NCBI RefSeq assembly: GCF_020509005.1
Contig: NC_063013.1
Span: forward strand, 3,100,001-3,164,000
Source: Fulvia fulva
Taxonomy: Eukaryota; Ascomycota; Dothideomycetes; Mycosphaerellales; Mycosphaerellaceae
Reading direction: 5' to 3'
Length of the DNA: 64,000 nt
Under the pieces are notes generated by a model. The model was not told the DNA's origin and ran no database searches. It was given only the letters and a program-made list of their open reading frames with translations. Positions 38,601-49,619 of the stretch are shown here, piece by piece. Every line of letters starts with the position of its first letter. Within the stretch, counting starts at the first letter, position 1. Both the position numbers and the translations under genes were made by a program.

Positions 38601-40270
38601 TTCGAGTTTCTCGGGGTCTATCTCGATGCCGTTAGGGGTTATAATTAGCCTAAGATACTTAACCTTCTATTAGTAGAATTCGCTTTTGTCGATGTCTACT
38701 ATAAGTCCTATATCGCGTAGCTTAGTAAGAACCTTCAGTACGTGTTCAATGTGCTCCTCTAAGGTGTTACTAAAGATAAGTACGTTATCTAGGTAGGCCG
38801 ACACAAAGTCGTCTAGGTGTTCTTATAAGACCTTGTTAAGATATAATTAGAACGATACTAGTCCGTTATATAAGCCGAATAGTAGTACTAGACACTCGTA
38901 GATGCCGTATCGTGTCGTAAACGCCGTCAACTACTCGTACCCTTTAGCTATCCGTAACTTGTTAAAGGCTACTATAATGTCTAGCTTCGTAAAGTACTTC
39001 TTACTATATATACGGTTAAGCGTCTCTTATATCAAGGGAATCGGATACCGGTTCTTAATAGTGATCGCATTTAATCCTCTATAGTCGATACAAACACGTA
39101 GCCTACCTCTAGGCTTACGTACTACTAGTACTAGTATAGGAGACTAGCTCGTCTTTTGCCCTACTTTCCGTACCTTCCCTTTAGATATTTACTCGTCTAG
39201 CCATTTCTTAACTACCTCGTTCTCCTTCTTAGCTAGGCCGTAGGGCTTGCGGTATAGTGGCTCTTATAGACTATTAGGCTTAATATGAATCTTATAATCT
39301 ACGCCTAGTCGGTAAGGTAGGAGTCCTTTATAATCCTTAGCTAAGAAAGCGTCCGTAATATCGTAGTATATCGGCGGCAACTTCTCCTTCGGGTTGTGAT
39401 TAAACTGCTTGTTCAAGAATTAGTCTAGATCATTAGTAGCTATTACACTTAGCTTAAGCTCTCCGTCGTTACTCTTACGCCTAGTAGGTATAATGTAGAA
39501 GCACTTAGCCCTAGGCCGGTACGCGTACATTCCCTACGCGCGTTAAGAAACGCCCTAGTAGTCCACTTCTTTATCGTCTATATCTTCTAGGTTATATAAT
39601 AACACGTTTAGCTCCGCCCCTCCTACTATAAAGCTCGCTACTTCTCTAGTAAAGGGCTCTAGTCCGTACTGTACTAGTGCCTACTTCTTCTTCTCGCGAT
39701 AGTTTAGGGATTACACTATTATCGATGTCTTATTCTATAGATAGTGACTAAAGCAGTAATCCGATCTGAATGCTACCTCGCCTATCTCCTAGAAGATGTT
39801 TAGGTTATACGCTACAAGCTACGGTAGGCTAAAGACGATGTTATATTCGAGGTCGGTAACGTAGTATAACATTTGCTCGTAATAATCGCTAATAACTACG
39901 TCTATAAGGGCCGCGTATATAATCTGCCGTATAGTAGCTATTCTATCTCCTAGTGTTAGTCGTCGGCTTTACGTCAAAGGGATTAGGGGTATTGTATATT
40001 TACGTATAAATTTCTAGTCAAGAAAGAGAGAGGTAGAAGTAGAATCTATAAGGCCTCGAGCCTTTCTATATTATATTATTACGGGTAACAATATATAAGG
40101 GTATATAGCTAGCTATTACTTATCTAGTATATATACCGATATCTTAAGCTCCTTACTATAGTCTATTACCGTCTCATATATTCCGTGTCTCTTAATCTTA
40201 TACTCTTTCTGTCCTAGGAAGTTCGGGTGACCGCTATCTACCACGCTTAGGTAGCGGTCGTGCCATTTCC
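35700..40270 (-). pseudogene. Gypsy-3 pol relic (protease, RT, RNase H, integrase, chromodomain)
   Basis: Minus-strand polyprotein. Protease relic near 39,800-39,970 (the DTGA motif reads DVVI); RT with the catalytic box at 38,784-38,795 reading YLDN instead of YLDD; RNase H ([11 protein letters not shown] near 38,190); integrase between about 37,500 and 36,700, the most frame-damaged part; chromodomain near 36,160-36,330 (EVEKIL, then YKVKWAGY with the aromatic residues kept, then PIEDILKHVAAAIIDFY). A stop-free 67-codon stretch at 35,854-36,057 is the tail after the chromodomain. The YLDD to YLDN change (C to T at CpA on the plus strand) would by itself abolish RT activity. Confidence 0.9.
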
Positions 40271-41226
40271 CTACTACGGATCGGCGGCTAGGGAACTAAG
40301 GTTCGCGTTCGGATTCGGCGTAGTATTACGTAGACGTAGTAGGCGATAGTCGCTATCGTACCTATATATTAGGTATTTAGGGTTAGTCGATACGTAAGAA
40401 CCTATACGGTAGCGGTAGTACTTACCCTACTTCTTAAGGTCTTCGCGCTACTTACGGTTAAGCGTAGGTAGGTTCTATAGATATGTCGGTAGATCCTCCT
40501 TCTTCTTAGTACTAGCGTACTATAGTAGGCGCTATACTAAGGCACCTACTATACCGGTAGCGGTACTAGTAACTACGTTACCGTTATTCTAGTTATTCTA
40601 GCCGCTATTACCGTTCGAGTTGCTATTACTACGGGGGCGCTCCTTCTACGGGTATAGTCGATCTGTCTCGTAGAAGCTCTCGTCTAGTACGGTATACTCC
40701 TCGATAACGTCTTATATACTATCTAGGCGGCGGTCGACTTCGCGGTCGCCGAAGGTCTTAATAAAGTACTTACGGTTTAGTCGGTTACGGAATAGTATAA
40801 GCTCGGTCTTATCGGTCTATAATATCTAGGCGCGTAACTTCGAGTAGCGTATATAGAAGGCTATAAAGGTTTCGCCTTATTCTTACTTATAGGTAGTAAT
40901 ATTAACTATAGCCTTAGTTCCTTTATTACGTATACTATATTGGCGTGTTATCTAATCTAATAACTCTTCTCTAGTCTTAAACTCGTTAAAGGACTACTAT
41001 CTAGGTATAGAGATCCTCGGCTTAATACTTCGCTAAGGATCATCTTACGTCTACCTATATACGAAGCGTAGACTATCTACCTTAGTACGGAAGGTTACTA
41101 TAGTCAGCTTTATAAGAACACTACTATACTAGCTATTAAAATTAGGGTCATTATCGTTCTTAAAGTGCTTAGGGTTAGGCACACCCTTGTCGATCTCTAT
41201 ACCGCGAGTAAGGGTACGGTTAATAG
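40271..41226 (-). pseudogene. Gypsy-3 gag relic, capsid part
   Basis: After the LINE-B4 insertion the minus-strand Gag frame continues with GIEIDKGVPNPKHFKND near 41,200, then capsid-like helices (ITTYKQEQGETFIAFYIRY near 40,890 and LILFRNRLNRKYFIKTFG near 40,790) and a charged C-terminus near 40,640. This matches a Gypsy Gag capsid. The adjoining target GGGTACGGTTAATAG is at 41,212-41,226. Confidence 0.82.
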
Positions 41227-41329
41227 ATAGATAGATTTGTTATTCCCCTATTCTAGGACCCTATCCGGCCTATATAGGTATATATCTATTGTTATGTACA
41301 AAGGGAAACCCGAATAGGTGAAAACCCTT

Positions 41330-44300
41330 CCCGCCCCCGACTACTCCTTATCTAGTTTAGCTTTCCCTCTAAACGTACGTAGTCTATATCACTACCCCGT
41401 TAGCCCCCGCTCCTAGCCGGTCTCGTCGCGCTACGTCGTGTCCTCTCTTCCCGTACTGTTCCTACTAGGCGGTACTGTTCTAGCCAGCCCTTCTCTAGTA
41501 TCTAGTTCGTAATACGCCGTAGGTCCTTAGCGTTATTAAGAAGTGCCCTAATCGTCCGGTTCCTCGCCTTTACTATCTACTCCCCCCTTCCTAGCGACTA
41601 CCTCGGACAGACGAGGAGTGCGTACCGTACGTTCTAGGAGCGATAGCCGTAGGGGTAGCTAGTATTCGTGTATCCTAGAACCTTCCTCTATAATAGGTAC
41701 CCCTAGAGGCCGATGTGTTCGCTTCGTAGTTGGGTTACTATACTACTCTATGCCCTCGTAAGGCGGTAGTAGATAAGCTTCGGGGGGTACTTGACCGCGG
41801 ATTTTATAGCTAACTATTCCTTAGGTTGTCCCGCTAGCTAAGGGCGTCTACTATGCCCTATAACCTAGTTGTTCCACCTCTCTTTCTATAGTTGCTCTAT
41901 AAACGATTTCTTACCTTCCTATTATATTGCTAGCTGTTCGTCCCTTACCCGGTAGTTCGGCTCGTTTCCGGGTCGAATGCCCCTATACGCTAGTACTAAT
42001 TCGCGGGCCCTTACGACTATACTAGCGATGACCTTCTGTACTAGGTACTATGCCGACTTGCCTAAGTAGGAGGTCCGTAGTCCCTAGATATATAGGTCGA
42101 TCGGCGGTATAGCGGTCTCGTGCTTAAGCATCCTCGTTAGTGTCGACTTATATGCCCCGGTGACCTTCCTTAGGCATTGTGTTTTGGATCTTCGCTAGCG
42201 GCGCGACGAGTCCCTTCGATAGGTAGGCCCTCTCGCCTAAGGACTACACTTAGCTACTATAGGTAAGGACTGGCCGTATAATAGCCGTATATAGAAGTCG
42301 TAACTACCGGAAGTCCGCCCCCTATATAGACGTAGTGAGCCTCTAGCATAATGCTATATTCTGTTTAGCTTTCCGTAATATTGCCTATACGTGCTTCCTC
42401 TACCGTAGCGCCGGGTCCACCTATAGTCCGAGGATCCTAAGCTGATTTGCCGGGTTAGTCGTATGCCCCTATATCTAGATAGAAGCTCGTATATTATAGA
42501 ACCGTGGCCGGCGCGTAAAGTGTATTAGATTGTACTTTTCTAGGGCAAACCGAGCCCCGTACCTCCTAGCCTAGTCCTCGTAGATCTTGTACTTCTCTTC
42601 TAGTAGCCTATAGTTCTCCTTAGTCGAGGAAGACTACGCTAGGATGTTTATGTCGTCTACGAAGCCGCTCGTAGCGGTGTTCTAGGATTCTAGGGCTAGG
42701 AGCAGCGTCGCTATAAAGAAGAGGAATAGAATAGGTACTAGCGTTAAGCCTTACGGGATTCTAGTATAGACTACTTAAAATAGGCTTCTGTACTAGCCGA
42801 CTAGGATCGACGTACTACGGTTTTGGAGGTAGGACCGTACGAAGTTAACAAGCTACTTAGGGAGTCCTTTCGACCTTAGGATATAGAAGTAGCCGCGGGT
42901 ATAATACGTAGTCGAAGGCTCCCGATATGTCTAGGCTAAGTAAGGAAGCCACCTTGTCCCTATTCTTATACTAGATGGCCTTTACCTAAGAGGTGATAAG
43001 TTCTATCGCGGATAGCGTCGATCGCTATAGGCGCGTACCTATCTAGGTGTCCGGGAGTAGGGAGTGTTCCTCTACCGCCTCGGAGAGTCTCGTTATAACT
43101 AGCTTCTTAAGCGCCTTCCTAAGAGTGTTAAGGAGCGCAATTAGGCGGTACGACTTTACCTACGTATAGTCTTCCTTCTACGGCTTACGTAGGACCACTG
43201 TCGTCGATTGTTTAAAAGCTATCGGGTGGTACCCGGTCTATAGGTAGGCGTTAAAGATCGCTATAACTACTAGGGCTAGTTGATCTCTACACTTCTTTAG
43301 TAGCTCGTTTGGGATCCTATCCGGCCCCGGGGCTTTCTTCGTCGGTAACTTCCTTAGTATAGCGGCAACTTCTCCCTCGGACACCTCCTGTTAGACCGCG
43401 ATACTAGGGGCTAGGGGAGTAGAGCTGTTTATGTCGCTTAGATCAGCCTCGACTAGGGGCGGGAAGAACTTGCTAGCTAGTAGACGCGCCTTGGCCTCGG
43501 GGTCGCTAACCGGGCTACTAGGCGATTATAGCGCTAGGATAGAGAAGGAGGGGCCCTGTATAGGGTCCTATCGGGCCCATTTCGCTAGCTTCCACATCCT
43601 CTCTAGCTTGCCGGCGATTTCTTCTACTATAGCCCTCTAGCCGACTACTTTCTCCCTTCGTATTATAGCTTTCTTCTGTTAGTATACCTCCCTATATACG
43701 TTCTAGGCCTCCTCGCTATAGCTGCTCGTCTATACCCGGCGGGCTCTCCTTGCTTCTCTTACTACCGTAGTGTACTCCGGCGTCTAGTATAGTTTAGACT
43801 ATATCGTTAGTTAGGCAAGCGGAACGTGAAGTAAGGTCGCTTTTCTTATTTCGTCTATTAACCCCTAGACTGCTTCGTCTATCTCGTCTTTACTATTGTA
43901 TTGCTACTACGCGATCTAGACTAGCCTCTTAGAGTTATCGAGGTACGCCTAGATATTAGCCTAGTAGGCCTTTCCCTAGTTTAGCTTAGGGGTTCCCGCT
44001 AGTGTGCGTTGTATCTATATCGTAATAGAGGTCCTGACTAGTATATAGTCTGACGACGCCTCGAGTTCATATTCGATCCTATAGTAGGTTGCCGTATAGT
44101 AGTAGCTATCTAAGATCTAGGAGAGGTCGATCGTACCTTAGAGTCCCCCTCTCTTCTAGGTGCCTAGGTCCTTCGGGGTATTAAGGGCAATTACGTTACT
44201 CGCTATCAAGTCGAGTACTTCGTCGGCTATAGGGTGCGGCTGTATAAGGCTTTCCTAGGAAGGGTAGTGTATGTTGAAGTCTCCTACTACGATGTGGCAC

Positions 44301-44694
44301 CCTTGTCTCTTAAGCGCACTGTCTAGGTGTCTATAGACCCCTAGGTCGCGGCTAGACCTCGAGGCTAGCGGTTATATATATAGGTTGTGTATCTAGGTAC
44401 TACCTACGTAGAGGGAGGTAATATCGCCCCCACCTTCTTCGTCTACGTAGTATACTACCTCCTAGTCGGATTCTAGTATGTCCTTGCTAATATAGAAGCA
44501 CGTGCGGGGTCTGCCGTCGCCTCGTAGGCATGTCGTATAGCCTAGTGACTTACAGGTCGTTAGTCTCTTATAGTACGGGTTAATCTATAGCTCCTAGATT
44601 ATAAGGACGTAGTAGACGCGCGGGTCCGCCTCGTGTAGGAAATGGTTCTAGACTATATCCTTACTATAGTTAACGTTATACTAGATAATGCTAA
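41330..44694 (-). pseudogene. LINE-B4 ORF2 relic
   Basis: Endonuclease (GDFNIHYP near 44,270-44,290), RT (FVDDINIL, catalytic aspartates at 42,652-42,660) and a C-terminal zinc motif near 41,590-41,650. Several Trp and Gln codons survive that are TAG in B1-B3, and the reverse. The minus-strand frame is broken by about thirty stops. Confidence 0.9.
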
Positions 44695-44704
44695 GCGTGT
44701 CGAG

Positions 44705-46016
44705 GCTAGTTATCGGCATCGACAATCATTTCCTCTATATCGTCCTATGTCCTACTGCCCTATACGTCCTAGTCTACGCCTATCGGCTATATACTAAAGG
44801 GGAGCCGGGCCTAGTTAGATTCCCTCGCCGTAGCTAGTAGAGTACGTGGCCTCCCGTACGCCCTAGGTTGCGCATCCTTTATATCGTTCTCGGCCCTAGG
44901 GCGCTTATACCCGACCGCCGCTAGTTAGTTCCGGTATAGGCTAGCCTTACGGTCGCCGTAGAATCTTAGGGCGACGGTTCTGTTTGTGATTGCCTTGTTT
45001 TTCGCTAGTTTCCGCTGTTAGCATTCCGTACTATACGATAGGTAGTGCCCCGGACTGTTCGCGTACCGTCTCGTAGTCGATGTATAGTCCCTAGATATAT
45101 AGTCTCCTATATAGTTCGAGTAGGCCTACTTGTTTATATACGTATAGGTTTGGTGTCTATACTATTAGCATTTAAAGCATTAGAGGACACGAAAGGATAA
45201 GGAGTGCTTTTCTACTATCTTGAGGCTATATTGCTAGACTAGGCCTTGTTCTATCGCTAGATCCGCCGCTTTCGCGTCTTATAGCTATACTATTAGCGCC
45301 GAGGCCTTCTTACCTTCTGGCCATTTCCTATAGAGCCAAGTCGCCTTCTAGATTAGAGAGTTAAGAGTGACCGGGTTGTCCTCTTAGAGAGCGCGTAGGT
45401 GACCCTAGTTAGTTAGGTCAAACTCCTTAGGCATATCGTAGACTAGGATCGTGAATTGTTTCGTTAAGACCTTCGCTAATGCCGTAACCTTAGATGCCTA
45501 CTATAGCTATGCCTCTAGGTACCTCCTAGCAGTAGTAGAGCTAGTATAGATCTATAGAGTGCCGTTAGACTGTTAGTTCACTACGACCACCCCTAGTTAG
45601 TTGATTCGTTAGGCGAGCTCCTTGTTCGATAGCTTCGTAACTTCGGCCTAGTCTTCCTTTGCTATAATGCGGATCGTAACTATATCGTACGTTAGGCGGG
45701 GGCCTAGTATCGATACCGCGACCGATGCCTAGCTATAGGGGTGTTGATTCCGGGTGGCCTTACTAATCGCCTAGGACGTCGTCCTCATTTCTTATTACCC
45801 TCGGTGATACGACAGTACAAGCGCCGTGCGTAGCTAAGTGATCATTACCTATAGAGACCGGTAAGGGAGCTGATCGTTAGTTTCTATACTTTTTACGTCC
45901 TCTATAAGTTGCTACTAGTTGTCTTAGGGGGGCTTCGCCTATAGGGCCGTAGGCGCCGTTAGTGCCGTAGCCTAGGCTACTATTGCCTAGGAGTTGCCTA
46001 ATGTAGCTAGGCACCT
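44705..46016 (-). pseudogene. LINE-B4 ORF1 relic
   Basis: Gag-like ORF1 on the minus strand. The first knuckle CFKC is intact near 45,160-45,190. Same domain order and decay pattern as in the other LINE-B copies. Confidence 0.8.
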
Positions 46017-46182
46017 CCGCGGCGTTTAGAGCTAAAGAAACAGGGTGAAGAGAGCTTCAAGCTATCCAGATTGAATAAGGTAGAACTCCCTTAGTCCTAG
46101 GGGTAGTGGCCTGCTTTGTATATCGTTAGAATGGCCTTGATAAGAGCTTTCGAATGTGTCTTGTTTTGGGTACGGTTAATAG

Positions 46183-47221
46183 TAAAGAGACGTTCTAGAA
46201 GGTTAACTAGTAGTGTCTAGGTACGGGTGTTACGTATTCTCGAGTCACGACTATTGTTAGGTCCTAGTCGCGGACGGTCGTTATTACGTCCTCGGCTATT
46301 ATTACTACGGTCATAGTCGTCTCTATCGTCATTACTACTACCGCTACCGCCACCTCTACTAGTAGCTTCGCGATACCTACGTAATAGCTACTCGAGTAAG
46401 GTCTTGCGTAGGCGGGAACGAGAGGGTCGGCGGCCTAAGCGGCCCCTACCTCCGTTCTATATAGTGTCTCCTACCTTAAGCCGAGCCTTTAGGTTATCGA
46501 CTTCTTATTATAGGGCCTAGTTCTTCGCCTTAGCATCTTGTGCCTTCTTCTTCTCCTTCTCGTAGATCTTACTAAACTGCTTATATAGGTTATTAGCTTC
46601 CTTATATTTCTTCTCTAGCTCTTATAACTTAGCTAGGTCGCAATCCTTCTTACTCTTAAGATCTGCTACCATTTTCTATATAACAAGCTCTTCACTTCGT
46701 AGCATCTTATAGATACGGTCGTATTCGGTATATAGCGTAGTGTACTAGGTGTTCTAGAGGTCGTTAGCTCGCTCTATTATATCGAGTTGTCTGCCCTTAG
46801 TAATTGCCGTATTGACTACTTATAGTACGAAGTCGTAGGTGTTCTTCGGGTGTTAGGGTATAAGGGTCGTAAGGTTGTCTAGGGTGACATTCTAGTATTC
46901 GGATACGAGAATATGTTCTACCTCGTCGAGTAATAGATATACCTTGTCTAGGTTACCGCCTAGGTTCTCTTTAAGCTTAAACTCGAACAGTTCTATAAAG
47001 TCAATCTTACTACCTTCTTCTCGCTCGAAGGCCTTCTAGTAAGCTTTATTAAACTCTTGTTATAGCGCGACACCGGTGTCTACTATAACCCGCCGGTTGT
47101 CGTCCTATGTCTAACTCTAAGGAAAAGAGGACAGGTCGGGGAAAAGAGATATACGCTACTTACTTTTGCCCTTAGGCTTAGGTAGCGGTAGTATGCCGCC
47201 GTTCGCTATTTATAAAGTCAT
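46183..47221 (-). pseudogene. Gypsy-3 gag relic, N-terminal part
   Basis: One of the few relics with a surviving ATG (47,219-47,221 on the minus strand), giving MTL followed by a TAA (ex CAA) and IANGGILPLPKPKG. Then a long helical, charged region (LKSKKDCDLAKLQELEKKYK near 46,650; KIYEKEKKKAQDAKAKNQ near 46,560), likely coiled coil, and a Gly/Ser/Arg/Asp/Asn-rich stretch (near 46,260-46,390) just before the LINE-B4 target. The start is chosen because the LTR ends about 240 bp upstream and no earlier in-frame ATG is seen. Confidence 0.8.
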
Positions 47222-47459
47222 ATTATCTAGGTTCGGGGGAGGCGTAACGGTACCTATATCCTGACTGTCTACGAGCGCGCGACTACCTACTAATAATATC
47301 GCCGCGTTACGTTCTCTAGGTATCTACGCGCTATACGCCTTACCGTGTTCTATATTCTAATACGACTCTACGCGTTCTCGAGTTCTACGGTTCTGTCTGT
47401 TCCTATTATTACGCGTCCCTTACCTAGATCCGTAATCTAGGTAGGGTAGTAGAATAAAC
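47222..47459 (-). other. Gypsy-3 5' untranslated leader
   Basis: Between the gag ATG and the 5' LTR. The primer binding site should abut the LTR at 47,440-47,459, but RIP has altered the bases and I could not assign a tRNA. No gene seen. Confidence 0.55.
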
Positions 47460-47643
47460 TATAAGGGCGCGCGTACTATAGGGTCTAAACGAGATAGTTA
47501 TTATTCTACGAAGCTACGAAAGAGGAGCGCGAGGCGCGGCGAAGTTATAAAGTAAAGCTAAGCCGCGCTAACCTAGTACGGAAGGTCCGCGGTTTAGCCG
47601 GGCCGGCGTAGCTATAGTAAGGGGTTACGGGCTACCCGTAACA
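47460..47643 (-). repeat. Gypsy-3 5' LTR (184 bp)
   Basis: Partner of 35,476-35,659. It ends CCCGTAACA on the plus strand, keeping the terminal CA that is TA in the other LTR. AGTTA follows at 47,644-47,648. Confidence 0.92.
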
Positions 47644-48120
47644 AGTTAGGAATCTCCTATATCTAATTACCTTCTTCCTCCTCTTCTAGTAACTCGTCGA
47701 GAATCGCCCGCTACTATTTAGCGTACTTAGTAGGGTCGAGTCTAACTATCGTATCGTCTAACTACGTATATTTGTCGGCTCGGGTAAAGAGTTCTAAGTT
47801 TCGAGTTAGTCTAGCTAGGCGACTAATATATTAAGTATCCTCGCCGCTATAGCTATTTACTCTAGCTATAATATAAGTTACGCCTTAAGCGGCGGCTTCT
47901 AAGAAGAGAGTACTACGCTACCTATCGCTAGTACTAAGGAAGTCGCTATATATTACGACTTCCGAAGATACGCGATATCGCGGCTTCGAGTACCCGGCTT
48001 TTTTATAATCGGCGCTATATATAGTAGCGTCCTTATTATCGAGCTATCGAAGTATTACGAGGCTATAGTAGGCGAGTATAGTAGTAGTTTATTAACGAAG
48101 TCGATAGCTAAAGAGAGAAG
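47644..48120 (-). pseudogene. Gypsy-4 gag relic, N-terminal part
   Basis: Minus-strand frame from about 48,000: VVIYSDFLSTSDR, then an LEAAA segment near 47,910 and LTRNLELFTRADKYT near 47,800, an acidic run LEEEEEGN near 47,685, and on into 35,475. The start codon is not identifiable. Joined through the nested insertions, this Gag relic is long (of the order of 700 residues) and rich in predicted coiled coil. It is probably from a Gypsy element whose pol is not in the window; a domesticated or Gag-only gene is possible but less likely. Confidence 0.62.
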
Positions 48121-48340
48121 GTAGTTCTAAGAGAGAGAGGGCTTCTTAAGGGAAGCCGAGGTGGCGCTCGGGCCGAGCTTAGTCATTGATGTCACGTGAT
48201 CACGTGTCACGTGACCCGATCCGAACCCTCTACTTACGGAGCTACTATAATATTAGGTCTAGTATAGATAACCTATATACTATATAGGGCTTAAACACCC
48301 CTATATACCCCTACTATCCGGCCTTATTCTACCTAAGAAA
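48121..48340. promoter_or_regulatory. Non-coding stretch with a triple CACGTG palindrome
   Basis: Three CACGTG hexamers in 25 bp: CACGTGATCACGTG (48,193-48,206, a perfect palindrome) followed by GTCACGTGAC (48,206-48,215, also a perfect palindrome). The rest (48,220-48,340) is AT-rich with TATATA-type words. It could be the upstream control region or LTR part of the minus-strand Gypsy-4 gag, with CACGTG the usual site for bHLH or bZIP factors. No gene seen. Confidence 0.45.
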
Positions 48341-48599
48341 GATACGATAATAGCGATCGTAGGAAACGACTAGGAGTAGGAGACTAACGAGTAGAAGGAG
48401 GTCTATAGGAAGGTAGAAATAATAGCAATAGTAGGAGATAGCGAGTACCTAGAAAGAGTACTTAAGGGGATAATTTTAGAGCTCCTTAGAGGGCTAAAGG
48501 CACTAAGGAGCTAAACAGGACAGATTATTAATAGGACAGTAGTAGTAGTAGTAAAGAAGAGGATATAGGAAGGCTAGAAACTAAGCTAACTAACCTAGG

Positions 48600-49600
48600 T
48601 AGTAGTTGTATCCCAAAACCCTCCCCCCTAGAAAACAGCTATTAAGGTCTACATTTCCGACTAGTAAGAGTAGAAAGAGATTAAGGGCCTATTAGGCAAG
48701 GAGATTATATAGAAGATTAGGATATAAGGCATTATTAGAGCTAGGAAAGAGAAGGGAGGTGTCCTTAAGCTGTTTATAGCATAGGAGTAAGACAGGAAGA
48801 GGCTAGAGACATAGAAGGAGTGGACAGTCAAACTAGGCAAGACGGCTAAGGTCTTACACTAACAAAATATAGTTATTGCCTATAGGATGACCATAAAGTT
48901 TGACATTGAAGGAGACCTTAAGAGGCTGTAGGACTAGAACCAGGCTGTATGCCTAGGGCTATAGATCACAAAAGTAGCATAGGTCAACAGAAAGACAAAG
49001 GACACAAAGAGAGAGTCTTCTCTAGTGCTCTAGATAGGCACTGTAGAATAGGTAAACACCGTGCTTAATAAGGGCATCTTCTAGGAATGTGAAAGAATGG
49101 ACACAGAAATCTATAGAAGCACCTATAGACTACTACAATGTTTCAAGTACTAACAGTATAGTCATATCTCTACTAGATACCTAAGCCAAAAGGACACTTG
49201 TTCCCACTGTGCTAGTAGCTACAAAGTACAGAATTGTACAGCCCTAAAGAGTGAAGCCAGATATACATACTGTGGAAAGAAACACCCTTCCTGGTCCTAA
49301 GACTGCATGGCTAGGATTGAGGCAAAGAGGAGGGCAAGAGAAGCCAGGATCAACACCCCTATTAGATTCTAGACAGGGACAATCACCTAAGAACCCCTAA
49401 GGACTGTCTACAACCCTCTAAAAAGAGGCAGAACAGAAGAGACTACACAGGCCCAAGGCCACCCTGCTATAGGTAGACCAAAATCAATTGTGGTTGCAGG
49501 AAGAGACCCGTCACAAAGCAGGCTCAACCTTACTACAATCCTAAATAGCAGCCAGTAGCAAGAAGTACGAGAAGACTAGCAGGAGACTAGCATAGATAAG
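48600..49600 (+). pseudogene. LINE-C ORF1 relic (three zinc knuckles)
   Basis: Gag-like RNA-binding protein. A basic N-terminal half is followed by three CCHC knuckles: CFKYQQYSHISTRY at about 49,139-49,180 (two Cys to Tyr), CSHCASSYKVQNC near 49,208-49,240, and YCGKKHPSWSQDC near 49,270-49,310. A basic tail follows (EAKRRAREAR). Stops are TAG and TAA. ORF2 begins in another frame just downstream. Confidence 0.82.
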
Positions 49601-49619
49601 TTATGATTGAAACACCTAA

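Larger units (their letters stand above)
41227..46167 (-). mobile_element. LINE-B4, near full-length copy
   Basis: Fourth LINE-B copy (4.94 kb), the only one on the minus strand, inserted in Gypsy-3 gag with the 15-bp duplication GGGTACGGTTAATAG (41,212-41,226 and 46,168-46,182). Its 5' end is at CCAAAACAAGACAC, about 15 bases inside the leader shared by B1 and B2, so it is slightly truncated and has no extra leader. Confidence 0.93.
35476..47643 (-). mobile_element. Gypsy-3 chromodomain LTR retrotransposon with nested LINE-B4
   Basis: Complete element bounded by 184-bp LTRs and the 5-bp duplication AGTTA. The order on the minus strand is 5' LTR, gag, protease, RT, RNase H, integrase, chromodomain, polypurine tract, 3' LTR. 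Without LINE-B4 it is about 7.2 kb. The chromodomain places it among chromoviruses, whose integrases are steered to heterochromatin, fitting its position in a repeat block. Confidence 0.92.

Noticed and set aside
11432..43640. Open frames opposite LINE-B ORF2 (11,432-11,671 and 43,431-43,640).
   Set aside because: Antisense shadows of the linker before the RT fingers; similarity between the two only reflects that B1 and B4 are copies of one element.
48260..48360. Possible target-site duplication for LINE-C (words like ATACGATAATAG on the left and ATACGAATAGGG on the right).
   Set aside because: The match is short and needs a gap, so the LINE-C 5' boundary is left open.
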